DNA from: Ruminococcus sp. | GTDB taxonomy: Bacteria; Bacillota; Clostridia; Lachnospirales; Lachnospiraceae | NCBI GenBank assembly: GCA_013911065.1 | Contig: JACERV010000008.1 | Location: 62,001-126,000 of the forward strand | Length of the DNA stretch: 64,000 nucleotides | Reading direction: 5' to 3' | Shown: one piece after another, positions 7,457 through 17,064 of the stretch | Layout: each line of letters opens with the position of its first letter | Numbering within the stretch: position 1 is the first letter of the stretch | The notes under the pieces: model-generated | What the model was told of the DNA's origin: nothing | Database searches by the model: none | The model's input: only the letters and a program-made list of their open reading frames with translations | Program-made: the position numbers and the translations under genes

Positions 7457-9439
7457 ATGAATCAAATTGATAATTTATCGATAAACGCTATCCGGATTCT
7501 GTCGGCAGATGCCGTTCAAAAAGCGAAATCCGGACACCCGGGCCTGCCATTAGGCTGTGCATCCATAGCCTATGAGTTATGGGCACGGCATATGAATCAT
7601 AATCCGGCTGATCCGGACTGGCTCAACCGGGACAGGTTTGTTCTTTCAGCAGGACATGGGTCAATGTTGTTATATTCTCTGCTGCATCTGTATGGGTATG
7701 GAAATCTGACACTGGAAGACCTGAAAGAATTCAGACAGCTAAATTCAAAGACACCGGGGCACCCGGAGTATCGGCATACAGTCGGAGTGGAAGCCACTAC
7801 AGGGCCTTTGGGAGCAGGTATGGGAATGGCAGTCGGTATGGCCATTGCAGAGAAACATTTGGCAGCTATATTTAATAAAGAAGGTTATCCTGTGATTGAC
7901 CACTATACATTTGCATTGGGCGGAGATGGCTGCATGATGGAGGGCATTTCTTCAGAAGCATTATCCCTTGCAGGAACGCTGGGATTGTCAAAATTGATTG
8001 TTTTGTATGATTCCAACAATATCTCTATTGAAGGCTCAACAGACCTTGCATTTACGGAAGATGTAGAAATGAGAATGAAGGCCTTCGGCTTTCAGACATT
8101 GACGGTGAAGGATGGAAATGATATTGCAGCCATCGGCAATGCAATAGAGGAGGCAAAGGCAGATAAGGAACGTCCTTCCTTTATTAAAATACATACAGAA
8201 ATTGGCTATGGCTGTCCGAATAAGCAGGGAAAAGCAAGCGCACATGGTGAACCTCTTGGTGAGGATAATATCAAGGCGCTGAGGGAAAACTTACAGTGGC
8301 CGTCTCAGGAACCATTTTATATTCCAGATGAAGTATATGAGAACTACAGAACTCTTCGTGAGAGCCTGATGCAAAAAACTGGAAAATGGGAAGAAATGTT
8401 CGAGGAATACTGTACGAAGTATCCGGAGATGAAAGAGTTAATCGATGTATATTTTAACAGCGACAATGGAAAACTGCTTGAGAATAATACTGAGTTTTGG
8501 AAGAGAGATGAAAAGCCGGAAGCAACCAGAAATATTTCGGGAAGGCTTCTTAACATGATGAAGGATATTATCCCGAATCTGATAGGAGGCTCAGCGGACC
8601 TGGCACCGTCCAACAAGACATATATGGATGGAATGGGGGATTTTTCAAAAGAAAACTCTGCCGGACGAAATATACGTTTTGGGGTCAGAGAATTGGCGAT
8701 GGGTGCAATTGGAAATGGTATCACGCTGCATGGAGGGCTGCATAGTTATGTAGCAACATTTTTGGTGTTCAGCGATTATGTAAAACCAATGGCCCGTTTG
8801 TCCTCTATTATGAGAATTCCTGCAACGTATGTGTATTCTCATGACAGTATCGGAGTGGGAGAAGATGGACCGACCCATGAGCCAATCGAACAGTTAGCTA
8901 TGCTCCGCGCGATGCCTAATATGCATGTGTTCAGACCCTGTGATGCCGTGGAGACAGCGGCTGCATGGTACAGCGCCCTTACTTCAAAAGAGACGCCTAC
9001 AACGATTGTTATAACCAGGCAGAATCTGGCACCTATGCAGGGAAGCAGTAAAGATGCATTAAAAGGCGGATATATTCTGGAAGACTGTGAAGGGGTACCG
9101 GATATTATATTAATTGCAACAGGATCTGAGGTAGAACTTGCAGTAGAAGCCGGCAGGATTCTGGAAAACAAGGGCAGAAAAGTGCGTGTGGTATCTATGC
9201 CATGTATGGATATATTTGAAGAACAGTCTGAGGAATATAAAGAGGCAATACTTCCGAAGGCAGTTACACGCCGGGTAGCCATAGAGGCATTGGCCACTTT
9301 CGGATGGGAACGCTATGTAGGGCTGGAAGGAAAAGTTGTGGGTATGACCTCATTTGGGGCCAGTGGACCATATAAAGAATTATTTGAGTATTTTGGAATT
9401 ACAGCAGATGAAATTGTAAAGGCAGCCGACAGCCTGTAA
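7457..9439 (+). CDS. tkt: Transketolase
   Basis: A thiamine-diphosphate enzyme that moves two-carbon units from xylulose-5-P to aldose acceptors in the pentose phosphate pathway. At 660 residues it is full length in one chain. It has the KSGHPGLPLG entry motif (about 23-32), the ThDP/metal motif GGDGCMMEG...SNN (about 155-187), GYGCPNKQGKASAHGEPLG, the pyrimidine domain with VRELAMGAIGNG and HDSIGVGEDGPTHEP, and a C-terminal domain with the ATGSEVELAVEA motif. It is 73 bases after xylB with RBS AGAGGAGG. As the last gene of the operon it would directly consume the kinase product; whether a second housekeeping tkt exists is not visible. Confidence 0.96.
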   Translation: MNQIDNLSINAIRILSADAVQKAKSGHPGLPLGCASIAYELWARHMNHNPADPDWLNRDRFVLSAGHGSMLLYSLLHLYGYGNLTLEDLKEFRQLNSKTPGHPEYRHTVGVEATTGPLGAGMGMAVGMAIAEKHLAAIFNKEGYPVIDHYTFALGGDGCMMEGISSEALSLAGTLGLSKLIVLYDSNNISIEGSTDLAFTEDVEMRMKAFGFQTLTVKDGNDIAAIGNAIEEAKADKERPSFIKIHTEIGYGCPNKQGKASAHGEPLGEDNIKALRENLQWPSQEPFYIPDEVYENYRTLRESLMQKTGKWEEMFEEYCTKYPEMKELIDVYFNSDNGKLLENNTEFWKRDEKPEATRNISGRLLNMMKDIIPNLIGGSADLAPSNKTYMDGMGDFSKENSAGRNIRFGVRELAMGAIGNGITLHGGLHSYVATFLVFSDYVKPMARLSSIMRIPATYVYSHDSIGVGEDGPTHEPIEQLAMLRAMPNMHVFRPCDAVETAAAWYSALTSKETPTTIVITRQNLAPMQGSSKDALKGGYILEDCEGVPDIILIATGSEVELAVEAGRILENKGRKVRVVSMPCMDIFEEQSEEYKEAILPKAVTRRVAIEALATFGWERYVGLEGKVVGMTSFGASGPYKELFEYFGITADEIVKAADSL

Positions 9440-9465
9440 TATAAGGCGAATATCCTGATAAATAG

Positions 9466-9507
9466 CGCTAGAAAAGCAAGCATGTAAACAGGCTTGCTTT
9501 TCTAGTG
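9466..9507. terminator. Strong intrinsic terminator between convergent tkt and HAD genes
   Basis: Arms at 9468-9481 and 9492-9505 pair perfectly over 14 bases, plus two closing pairs, around a 10-base loop. It lies between the tkt stop (9439) and the minus-strand HAD stop (9529). A- and T-rich arm ends allow it to work for both strands. Confidence 0.8.
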
Positions 9508-9528
9508 TATATATCTGGCGAAGCTGGA

Positions 9529-10164
9529 TTATACGGAAGTGCCTGTGAAGTCCCGTTCCAGCAAATCAGTCAATTTTTCAATCCGGTCTGTTGCCTCTGG
9601 TACATCTCCAAACCCATATTCAACAAAGATAAATGGAATTTCCGCTTCCTGGCAGGCCAGATAATCTCCCTTGGTGTCTCCTATATAAACAACATCTTTT
9701 AATTCATTTTCCTTCATCAGACGCAGGATTGTCTGTCCCTTTGATGTCAGTGTGTCCCCATAACAGAGGTGGTCTTTGACAGTGTCTTTAAGGCCGGTGG
9801 TTTTTAAAAATACTTCGATATATCCCTGTTGACAATTGCTGACAATAAAAAGAGGAACTTTTTGGGAAAGGGCGCGGAATACCTCCTGAACTCCGTCATA
9901 CAAGATGCCTGGTTCTGTCTCCAGCATACGGTTTTCGTATTCAAAACAAAAAGCGCCCAACTTTTCTTGTTCTTCTTTAGAAAGAGCGGGAAAAACTGCA
10001 TCATAAAATTTATCCATTGTTTTTCCGAATAAGCTTTTCAAAAGTGCAGAGTCTACTCTCACCTCCAGATTTGAATTCTCTATGATTGCCTGGTTCCAGG
10101 ATTTCACAACGGTTTCGGTAGGGTCCCATAAGGTTCCGTCTACATCAAAAATAATTCCATCCAT
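9529..10164 (-). CDS. HAD-superfamily phosphatase (phosphoglycolate phosphatase-like)
   Basis: A 211-residue HAD hydrolase. Motif I is FDVDGTLWD (nucleophile Asp7, acid Asp9), motif II is the IVSNCQQGY region, and motif III/IV includes VYIGDTKGDYLACQEAEIPFIFVEYGFG. An alpha-helical cap lies at about 15-85, as in subfamily I (Gph/PgmB type). The substrate is probably a small phosphosugar or phosphoglycolate, but it cannot be fixed from sequence. It is alone on the minus strand between two plus-strand blocks. Its leader holds the twin hairpins at 10199-10257. Confidence 0.88.
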   Translation of the reverse strand: MDGIIFDVDGTLWDPTETVVKSWNQAIIENSNLEVRVDSALLKSLFGKTMDKFYDAVFPALSKEEQEKLGAFCFEYENRMLETEPGILYDGVQEVFRALSQKVPLFIVSNCQQGYIEVFLKTTGLKDTVKDHLCYGDTLTSKGQTILRLMKENELKDVVYIGDTKGDYLACQEAEIPFIFVEYGFGDVPEATDRIEKLTDLLERDFTGTSV

Positions 10165-10502
10165 AGTATCTACTCCTTTTCTTATTAAAAATGCATATCT
10201 TATTGAACGTTAGTAGTTCAATAAGTATACCTTCTTGAACATTAGTAGTTCAAGAAGCATAGACTGAGCAAAAGCACTAGCTGTCCGAATTATATATATA
10301 TTTCGGTACAATATGTGGTTTTAAAATCAGCAGTCATTTTCATAATATCATAAAAATAGCCTTTTAAAAAGAAAGATTTTAGTGTATACTTTAATATAAT
10401 CTTACGAAAATAAAGAGAAACGGATTTTGGGTATCGGTTTTGAATATATTTTTTGCACATCATATCAGGTGTGTGGAGCAGCAAGGATGTGGAGAATGAA
10501 AG
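10165..10502. other. 338-base intergenic region between divergent HAD and polA genes
   Basis: No gene is seen. It holds the minus-strand RBS for the HAD gene (AAAAGGAG, about 10172-10179), the twin hairpins described separately, an AT-rich stretch, and a TATAAT at 10395-10400 that could be the polA -10 box, though a good -35 is not evident. The polA leader is then about 90 bases. Confidence 0.6.
10199..10257. repeat. Twin covarying palindromes in the HAD leader
   Basis: Two 27-base palindromes lie 32 bases apart (10199-10225 and 10231-10257). Each has perfect 10-base arms around a 7-base spacer, [G/A]TTAGTA. They differ at one pair inside the arms: A in one arm with T in the other in copy 1, C with G in copy 2. 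That compensatory change implies the dyad itself is selected, as paired operators or RNA stems. On the minus strand they lie in the HAD gene 5' leader, 35-93 bases before its ATG. Confidence 0.8.
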
Positions 10503-13118
10503 ATGAATGAAAAAATAGTATTAATAGATGGCCACAGTATTTTAAACAGGGCGTTCTATGGAGTACCGGATTTAACCAATTCAGAAGGACTTCATACGAA
10601 CGCTATTTATGGGTTTTTAAATATTATGTTCAAGGTTCTGGATGAAGAGAAGCCGGAATACTTAACAGTGACTTTTGATGTACATGCCCCTACATTCAGA
10701 CATGAGATGTATGAGGATTACAAAGGCACCAGAAAACCTATGGCGGAGGAGCTGCGGCAGCAGGTTCCGGTGATCAAAGAAGTTCTGAAAGCGATGAACG
10801 TTGAAATTATTGAGCAGGCAGGTCTGGAGGCAGATGACCTTCTGGGAACAATTTCACGAATCTGCGAGGAAAAAGGACTGGATGTTTCTATTATTTCCGG
10901 GGATAGAGATACCTTGCAGCTTGCCACAGAACGTGTAAAAATCCGCATCCCCAAGACGAAACAGGGACAGACAATTGTAGAGGATTACTATGCTGCGGAT
11001 GTGAAAGAAACGTGCGGGGTTACGCCGAAAGAATTCATTGATGTAAAAGCATTGATGGGAGATTCCTCCGATAATATTCCTGGGGTTCCGGGGATAGGAG
11101 AGAAGACTGCTACGAAAATTATCGAGGAATATGGCTCTATTGAGAATGCTCATGCACATGCCGGTGAGCTTAAGCCTCCAAGGGCCAGCAAGAATATACA
11201 AGAATATTGGGATCAGGCTTGTATGAGCAAGACTCTTGCTACGATTGATACCCATGCAGATATCACTTTTGATTTGAATGCGGCAAAACATGAGAATCCT
11301 TACACAAAGGAGGCTCATGTGTATTTTCAGAAGCTTCAGTTTAAAAATATGCTGAGCAGGTTTGATGTAAAGTCCTCCATAGATAGTATAGAATCTTGTT
11401 TTAAAGAAATTACAGATAAAAAAGAAGCAGAACAGATTTTTGCAGAGGCATCCCAGGCAGAATGTGCAGGAGTTTCTATTACAGAGGACACAGGAAATGT
11501 ACTGCCTTTATTTGCTCATCCATCGGGATATGGCAGGGTGAATATTGCTTATGAGAAAGATAAAATATATTCTATATTATGTGGTACAGATATGGATATG
11601 GAATATTTGCTTGAGAAACTCTCAGAAGTTGCAGATAAAGTGAAAATATTTTCTATGTTTGATTTGAAAAAATATTTGACCGCTGTTAAAATTACAAAGC
11701 CGGAAAACTGTTTTGATGCCACTGTAGCAGCTTATTTGCTGAATCCATTGAAAAGTAATTATGATTATGAAGACGTGGCAAGAGAGCAGTTGGGTATTTT
11801 GATAAGCGGGGAAACCGATATTATGGCAAAAGCCTGCTATGAGGCTTATACTGCATTTGCTTGTGCAGGACCGCTGATAGAAAAAATGCAGGCAGAAGGA
11901 ATGCATCATTTGTTTACAGACATCGAGATGCCTTTGCTCTTTACACTGTTTGATATGGAACAGGAGGGCATCCGGGTAGAAGGGGATGCACTGCATTTTT
12001 ATGGGGAGCAGCTTGGCAGTAAAATTGTAGAGTTGGAAAAAGAGATTTTTGAGATGGCAGGGGAATCCTTTAATATCAATTCTCCAAAGCAGCTTGCAGT
12101 TGTTCTTTTTGACCATCTGAAGCTTCCCAATGGTAAGAAGACAAAAACAGGGTATTCTACAGCGGCAGATGTGCTTGATAAGCTAGCGCCTGATTATCCG
12201 GTTGTAGAAAAAATTTTGGAATACAGACAGTTGTCTAAGTTGAAATCCACTTATGCGGACGGGCTGTCAGCCTATATTGGTCCGGATGGAAGAATCCATG
12301 GGAAATTCAACCAGACAATTGCCGCCACAGGGCGGATCAGCAGTACGGAGCCGAACTTGCAGAATATTCCGGTTCGAATGGAGCTGGGGCGGTTAATCAG
12401 AAAGGTTTTCGTGCCGAAAGAGGGCTGTATTTTTATTGATGCAGACTATTCTCAGATTGAACTGAGGATACTGGCCCACTGTTCAGGGGATGAAAAACTG
12501 ATTCGGGCATATAAAGAGGCAAGGGATATTCACCGGATGACCGCATCTCAGGTATTCCACACACCCTTTGACGAAGTAAGCGAATTACAGCGCCGAAATG
12601 CCAAGGCTGTAAACTTTGGAATTGTATACGGCATCAGTTCTTTTGGACTGAGTCAGGGTCTGAGTATTACGCAAAAAGAGGCCAAGCAGTATATTGAGAA
12701 TTACTTTGAAACTTATCCTGGGATTAAGCGTTTTCTGGATGATACGGTGGCACATGCCAAAGAGGAAGGCTATGTTGTGACTTTGTTCGGCAGGAGAAGA
12801 CCTGTCCCTGAATTAAAATCCAGTAATTTTATGCAGCGTAATTTTGGGGAACGTGTAGCTATGAACGCACCAATCCAGGGCTCTGCCGCAGATATTATGA
12901 AAATTGCCATGATAGGTGTAAATAGAGAACTCAGAGAAAAGGGATTGAAATCAAGGATGGTTCTGCAAGTGCATGATGAGCTTTTGATTGAAGCGTATCA
13001 GGAAGAAGCCGAAGAGGTGAAAGCAATCCTGAAGAAGCAGATGGAGCAGGCTGCGGATTTGGATGTACCTTTGATTATAGACATGCATACAGGAAAGAAC
13101 TGGTATGAGGCAAAGTGA
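10503..13118 (+). CDS. polA: DNA polymerase I
   Basis: Repair and Okazaki-fragment polymerase, 871 residues. The N-terminal 5'-3' exonuclease domain (about 1-290) includes GHSILNRAFYG, AGLEADDLLGT and the H3TH region GVPGIGEKTA. The middle domain resembles the 3'-5' exonuclease fold but lacks a clear DxE catalytic pair, as in many Firmicute enzymes, so proofreading is probably absent. The polymerase domain has motif A DADYSQIELRILAH, motif B RRNAKAVNFGIVYG and motif C QVHDELLIEA. It overlaps coaE by one base and begins a polA-coaE-MBL operon. Confidence 0.98.
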   Translation: MNEKIVLIDGHSILNRAFYGVPDLTNSEGLHTNAIYGFLNIMFKVLDEEKPEYLTVTFDVHAPTFRHEMYEDYKGTRKPMAEELRQQVPVIKEVLKAMNVEIIEQAGLEADDLLGTISRICEEKGLDVSIISGDRDTLQLATERVKIRIPKTKQGQTIVEDYYAADVKETCGVTPKEFIDVKALMGDSSDNIPGVPGIGEKTATKIIEEYGSIENAHAHAGELKPPRASKNIQEYWDQACMSKTLATIDTHADITFDLNAAKHENPYTKEAHVYFQKLQFKNMLSRFDVKSSIDSIESCFKEITDKKEAEQIFAEASQAECAGVSITEDTGNVLPLFAHPSGYGRVNIAYEKDKIYSILCGTDMDMEYLLEKLSEVADKVKIFSMFDLKKYLTAVKITKPENCFDATVAAYLLNPLKSNYDYEDVAREQLGILISGETDIMAKACYEAYTAFACAGPLIEKMQAEGMHHLFTDIEMPLLFTLFDMEQEGIRVEGDALHFYGEQLGSKIVELEKEIFEMAGESFNINSPKQLAVVLFDHLKLPNGKKTKTGYSTAADVLDKLAPDYPVVEKILEYRQLSKLKSTYADGLSAYIGPDGRIHGKFNQTIAATGRISSTEPNLQNIPVRMELGRLIRKVFVPKEGCIFIDADYSQIELRILAHCSGDEKLIRAYKEARDIHRMTASQVFHTPFDEVSELQRRNAKAVNFGIVYGISSFGLSQGLSITQKEAKQYIENYFETYPGIKRFLDDTVAHAKEEGYVVTLFGRRRPVPELKSSNFMQRNFGERVAMNAPIQGSAADIMKIAMIGVNRELREKGLKSRMVLQVHDELLIEAYQEEAEEVKAILKKQMEQAADLDVPLIIDMHTGKNWYEAK

Positions 13119-13699
13119 TGAAGGTATTGGGAATCACTGGCGGAGTAGGCTCCGGGAAAAGTGAAGTTCTGCGCTATATGGAGGAAGAGTATGGTGCGGT
13201 TGTCTGTCAGTTGGATGAAGTGGCAAAGGCTCTCCAGAAAAAGGGAACGGACTGCTATGATAAAATTATAGAACAGTTTGGTCTGGAAGTTACAGGGGAG
13301 AATGAGGAACTGGACAGAAAGAAGCTGGCAGCAATTATTTTCCAGGACGAGAATAAAAGAAGGATACTGAATGGAATCGTCCACCCGGAAGTGAAAAAGT
13401 GGGTGGAACAGGACATTACAGAGAAGAAAAAAAGAGGAGTGCCGCTGTATGTAATTGAGGCGGCGCTTCTGCCGGAAGCAGGATATGAAGACATCTGCCA
13501 GGAAATGTGGTATATTTATACGGAAGAAAGTGTCAGAAGAGAACGGCTGAAAAAATCAAGAGGATATTCCGACGAAACTATCAGCCGGATGATACGGTCA
13601 CAGTCTCCGGAATCTGTATTCCGGAAAGCCTGCCATATCGTCATAGACAACAGTGGGACGTTCGAGAGAACAAAGAAACAAATAGGAGAGCAATTATGA
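13118..13699 (+). CDS. coaE: Dephospho-CoA kinase
   Basis: Last step of coenzyme A synthesis: ATP-dependent phosphorylation of the ribose 3'-OH of dephospho-CoA. 193 residues with P-loop GITGGVGSGKSEV (about 5-17), the NGIVHPEVKKW segment and VIEAALLPEAGY, all typical of CoaE. ATG 13118 overlaps the polA TGA by one base; an upstream GTG at 13115 would add one residue. polA-coaE adjacency is common in Firmicutes. The 3' end overlaps the next gene by 4 bases (ATGA). Confidence 0.95.
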   Translation: MKVLGITGGVGSGKSEVLRYMEEEYGAVVCQLDEVAKALQKKGTDCYDKIIEQFGLEVTGENEELDRKKLAAIIFQDENKRRILNGIVHPEVKKWVEQDITEKKKRGVPLYVIEAALLPEAGYEDICQEMWYIYTEESVRRERLKKSRGYSDETISRMIRSQSPESVFRKACHIVIDNSGTFERTKKQIGEQL

Positions 13700-14493
13700 G
13701 GTTATGCAGTATTGCAAGCGGCAGCAGCGGCAATTGTATTTATGTGGGATGTGATAATACCCATTTGCTTGTAGATACCGGAATCAGTAAGAAGAGAATT
13801 GATGCGGGACTAAAAGAATTGGAGATAAAGGGAGAAGAGCTGGATGGGATTTTGATTACCCATGAACACTCGGACCACATACAGGGATTGGGGGTTTTCA
13901 GCAGGAAATATGAAGTACCCATTTATGCCACCCCCGGTACAATAGAAGGAATCAAGAACTATGCTCCATTGGGGAAATTACCCGGGGGACTTTTGAATCC
14001 TATACATATAGATGAAAGTTTTGTAATTGGAGATATTACGGTAGACCCTTTCGGGATTTCCCATGATGCAAATGAACCGGCCGGATATAGGATGAGCTAT
14101 CAGGGAAAATCTGTTGCGGTAGCTACAGACCTGGGAATTTATAATGAATATACAGTGTCCAAGCTACAGATGCTGGATGCTGTGCTTTTGGAGGCCAACC
14201 ATGACATCCATATGCTGGAGGTCGGGTCTTATCCCTATTATCTGAAACGGCGGGTAATGGGTGATAAGGGACATCTGTCCAATGAGTCGTCGGGAAGACT
14301 TCTCTGTGATATATTACATAATAACTTGAAGCATATTCTGCTTGGGCATCTCAGTAAGGAAAATAACTATGCAGAGCTTGCTTATGAGACGGTAAAATTG
14401 GAGGTTACTCTGGGTAACAACGACTATAAGGGAGAAGACCTGAATATGTCTGTTGCTAAAAGGGATATGCTTTCAGAAATCATTATGGTTTAG
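13696..14493 (+). CDS. MBL-fold metallohydrolase (WalJ/YycJ-like)
   Basis: A 265-residue metallo-beta-lactamase-fold protein with THEHSDH (metal ligands His56, His58, Asp60, His61), a later GHLSNESS segment and an ILLGHLSKENN segment, the signature of the YycJ/WalJ group of putative nucleases or phosphodiesterases. I place the start at ATG 13696, 5 bases after an AGGAGAG RBS and overlapping the coaE stop by 4 bases. The same frame is open further upstream but would add 63 residues unlike the family and bury most of the coaE C-terminus. The substrate is unproven. Confidence 0.92.
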   Translation: MRLCSIASGSSGNCIYVGCDNTHLLVDTGISKKRIDAGLKELEIKGEELDGILITHEHSDHIQGLGVFSRKYEVPIYATPGTIEGIKNYAPLGKLPGGLLNPIHIDESFVIGDITVDPFGISHDANEPAGYRMSYQGKSVAVATDLGIYNEYTVSKLQMLDAVLLEANHDIHMLEVGSYPYYLKRRVMGDKGHLSNESSGRLLCDILHNNLKHILLGHLSKENNYAELAYETVKLEVTLGNNDYKGEDLNMSVAKRDMLSEIIMV

Positions 14494-14505
14494 GAGGAAG
14501 AGAAA

Positions 14506-14778
14506 ATGAAAAAATGTATCGTAACAGTGCTGGGGAAAGATACTGTAGGAATTATTGCGAAGGTATGTACATATCTGGCGGACAATAAAATTAACATTCT
14601 GGATATTTCACAGACAATCATTCAGGGGTATTTTAACATGATGATGATTGTGGATGTAACGGATTTGGATAAAGATTTCAAAGTGGTCTGCGATGAGATG
14701 GAAAAGCTGGGAGTTGAAATCGGCGTGAACATCCGCTGCCAGAAAGAAGAAATTTTTGAAAAAATGCACAGGCTCTAG
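14506..14778 (+). CDS. ACT-domain protein (UPF0237 type)
   Basis: At 90 residues this is a single ACT domain: an N-terminal beta strand VTVLGKDTVGIIAKVCTYLA, then DISQTI and NMMMIVDV. The family (PF13740-like) is a stand-alone ligand-binding module, sometimes compared with GcvR. It is 33 bases before the PFL/UPF0210 gene, a pairing seen repeatedly in Firmicutes, Actinobacteria and archaea. It probably binds an amino acid or other small ligand and modulates its neighbour, but neither ligand nor partner is established. The RBS is TAGGAGGAAGAG. Confidence 0.9.
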   Translation: MKKCIVTVLGKDTVGIIAKVCTYLADNKINILDISQTIIQGYFNMMMIVDVTDLDKDFKVVCDEMEKLGVEIGVNIRCQKEEIFEKMHRL

Positions 14779-14811
14779 AAAAACGCAGGAAGTGAAGAGA
14801 GGATAAGTACG

Positions 14812-16176
14812 ATGATTAATATGTATGAAGTATCAGAGACCAATCAGATGATTGAGCATGAGAACCTGGACGTCCGCACAATCACACTGGGAATCAGCCT
14901 GTTTGACTGCATTGATTCTGATTTGCAGGAACTGAACCGTAAAATATATGAGAAAATCACAACGGTAGCTGAGAAACTGGTTTCTACCGGAAATGATATT
15001 GAGAAGGAATTTGGGATTCCCATTGTAAATAAAAGAATTTCCATTACCCCCATTGCACTGGTAGGCGGAGCTGCATGTAAAAGCCCCGAGGATTATGTAA
15101 CCATTGCAAGAACACTGGATAAGGCTGCAAAAGAAGTGGGAGTTAATTTTATCGGTGGTTATTCTGCGCTGGTTTCCAAAGGGATGACCCAAAGTGATAT
15201 AAATTTGATCCAATCCATCCCTCAGGCGCTGGCTCAGACAGAAAGAATCTGTAGTTCTGTCAATGTGGGTTCCACGAAAACCGGGATAAATATGGATGCA
15301 GTGCGTTTGTGTGGTGAAATTATAAAATCCACCGCAGAGGCAACGAAGGAAAAGGATTCTCTGGGCTGCGCAAAGCTGGTTATTTTCTGTAATGCTCCGG
15401 ATGACAATCCATTTATGGCAGGCGCGTTTCTCGGTGTGACAGAGGCGGATGCCGTAATTAATGTGGGTGTCAGCGGACCGGGAGTTGTGAAGAAGGCCTT
15501 AGAGAAAGTACGGGGCAAAGGATTTGAAGAGCTCTGTGAGACTATTAAAAAGACGGCTTTCAAGGTGACTCGTGTTGGGCAGCTTGTAGCTGGTGAGGCA
15601 TCCAAAAGGCTGAATGTTCCATTTGGAATTGTTGATTTATCTCTTGCGCCGACTCCTGCTGTGGGTGACAGTGTTGCGGAGATTCTGGAGGAGATTGGTC
15701 TGGAAAGAGTAGGGGCCCCCGGAACAACGGCTGCTCTGGCAATGTTAAACGATCAGGTGAAAAAGGGCGGTGTGATGGCATCTTCCTATGTAGGTGGTTT
15801 AAGCGGAGCATTTATCCCTGTCAGTGAGGATCAGGGTATGATAGATGCAGTGAACCTGGGAGCGCTGACACTGGAAAAGCTGGAAGCGATGACTTGTGTA
15901 TGCTCTGTGGGACTGGATATGATAGCAATTCCGGGCAAGACTACAGCAAGTACTCTTTCCGGAATTATTGCGGATGAAATGGCAATTGGAATGGTGAACC
16001 AGAAGACGACGGCAGTACGTCTTATTCCGGTCATTGGAAAAGATGTGGGAGAGATGGCCCAATTTGGCGGACTTCTTGGCTATGCTCCTATTATGCCGGT
16101 GAATACATTTGGCTGTGAGGCATTTATCAGCCGGAAGGGCAGAATTCCCGCACCAATCCATAGCTTTAAAAACTAA
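14812..16176 (+). CDS. PFL family protein (UPF0210/DUF711)
   Basis: A 454-residue protein of the conserved UPF0210 family, distantly related to pyruvate-formate-lyase-like barrels. It shows the family's [33 protein letters not shown] and [16 protein letters not shown] blocks. I see no typical glycyl-radical motif (RVxGY), so PFL activity should not be assumed. The start is at 14812 behind GAGAGGA. It is coupled with the ACT gene upstream. The function is unknown; the near-universal pairing suggests an amino-acid-sensing or metabolic role. Confidence 0.92.
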   Translation: MINMYEVSETNQMIEHENLDVRTITLGISLFDCIDSDLQELNRKIYEKITTVAEKLVSTGNDIEKEFGIPIVNKRISITPIALVGGAACKSPEDYVTIARTLDKAAKEVGVNFIGGYSALVSKGMTQSDINLIQSIPQALAQTERICSSVNVGSTKTGINMDAVRLCGEIIKSTAEATKEKDSLGCAKLVIFCNAPDDNPFMAGAFLGVTEADAVINVGVSGPGVVKKALEKVRGKGFEELCETIKKTAFKVTRVGQLVAGEASKRLNVPFGIVDLSLAPTPAVGDSVAEILEEIGLERVGAPGTTAALAMLNDQVKKGGVMASSYVGGLSGAFIPVSEDQGMIDAVNLGALTLEKLEAMTCVCSVGLDMIAIPGKTTASTLSGIIADEMAIGMVNQKTTAVRLIPVIGKDVGEMAQFGGLLGYAPIMPVNTFGCEAFISRKGRIPAPIHSFKN

Positions 16177-16191
16177 AACAGGGGAAAGATT

Positions 16192-17064
16192 ATGAAGAAA
16201 ATTGCGATTGTAACAGACAGTAATAGCGGAATAACTCAGAAACAGGGAGAGCAGATGGGGATCTTTATACTTCCCATGCCATTTTTTATTGATGGAGAAC
16301 TCTTTCTGGAAGATATTACATTGACACAGGAAGAATTTTATAAAAGACTGGGCGAGGATTCCGATATTTCAACGTCCCAGCCATCCCCCGCAGATGTTTT
16401 GGAGCTTTGGGACCGCCTGCTTGAAGAATATGATGAGGTTGTTCACATCCCCATGTCCAGCGGATTGAGCAGCAGTTGTGAGACGGCTGTTACGCTGTCT
16501 CAGGATTACGACGGCAGAGTACAGGTGGTAGATAACCAGAGAATTTCAGTTACTCAGGTGCAGGCTGTTCTGGATGCAATCAAACTGAAAGAAGCAGGAA
16601 AATCAGCCGCAGAAATGAAAGAAATTCTGGAACGGGAAAAGCTGGAGGCTAGTGTCTACATTACAGTAGATACACTGAAATATCTAAAAAAAGGCGGAAG
16701 AATCACCCCTGCAGCGGCTGCTCTGGGGACAGTGCTGAATTTGAAACCGGTATTGCAGATTCAGGGAGAGAAACTGGATGCTTTTGCAAAAGTGCGGGGA
16801 TGGAAAGCCGCAAAGCGCACCATGCTGAAAGCTATAGAGACAGATTTGGCAGAGCGTTTTGCAGGAAAAGAAAATCAGATGGTTTTAGGAATGGCATATA
16901 CATGCAGCAAAGAAGAAGCGGAAGCCTGGAAACAGGAAATTCACGAAAAGTTTCCTCAGTATGAGATTATAGAGGGGCCGCTGTCGTTGAGCGTGGCCTG
17001 TCACATTGGGGCAGGAGCCATGGCAGTCACCTGTATGAAAAAGGTTGTTACAGTTCAGCCATAA
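16192..17064 (+). CDS. DegV family fatty-acid-binding protein
   Basis: A 290-residue DegV protein: N-terminal IVTDSNSGI, then STSQPSPADV, PMSSGLSSSCETA, VDTLKYLKKGGRI and the C-terminal GPLSLSVACHIGAGAM. In Gram-positive bacteria DegV (FakB-type) proteins hold fatty acids for phosphorylation by FakA; no fakA is adjacent. The last codons (VTVQP and the TAA) lie in the palindrome at 17047-17084, so the C-terminus was probably reshaped by repeat insertion. RBS is GGGGAAAG. Confidence 0.94.
   Translation: MKKIAIVTDSNSGITQKQGEQMGIFILPMPFFIDGELFLEDITLTQEEFYKRLGEDSDISTSQPSPADVLELWDRLLEEYDEVVHIPMSSGLSSSCETAVTLSQDYDGRVQVVDNQRISVTQVQAVLDAIKLKEAGKSAAEMKEILEREKLEASVYITVDTLKYLKKGGRITPAAAALGTVLNLKPVLQIQGEKLDAFAKVRGWKAAKRTMLKAIETDLAERFAGKENQMVLGMAYTCSKEEAEAWKQEIHEKFPQYEIIEGPLSLSVACHIGAGAMAVTCMKKVVTVQP

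Noticed and set aside
13507-13695. A 63-residue upstream extension of the MBL (WalJ-like) gene
   Set aside because: It lies wholly in coaE in another frame, and ATG 13696 has a good RBS and the family N-terminus.
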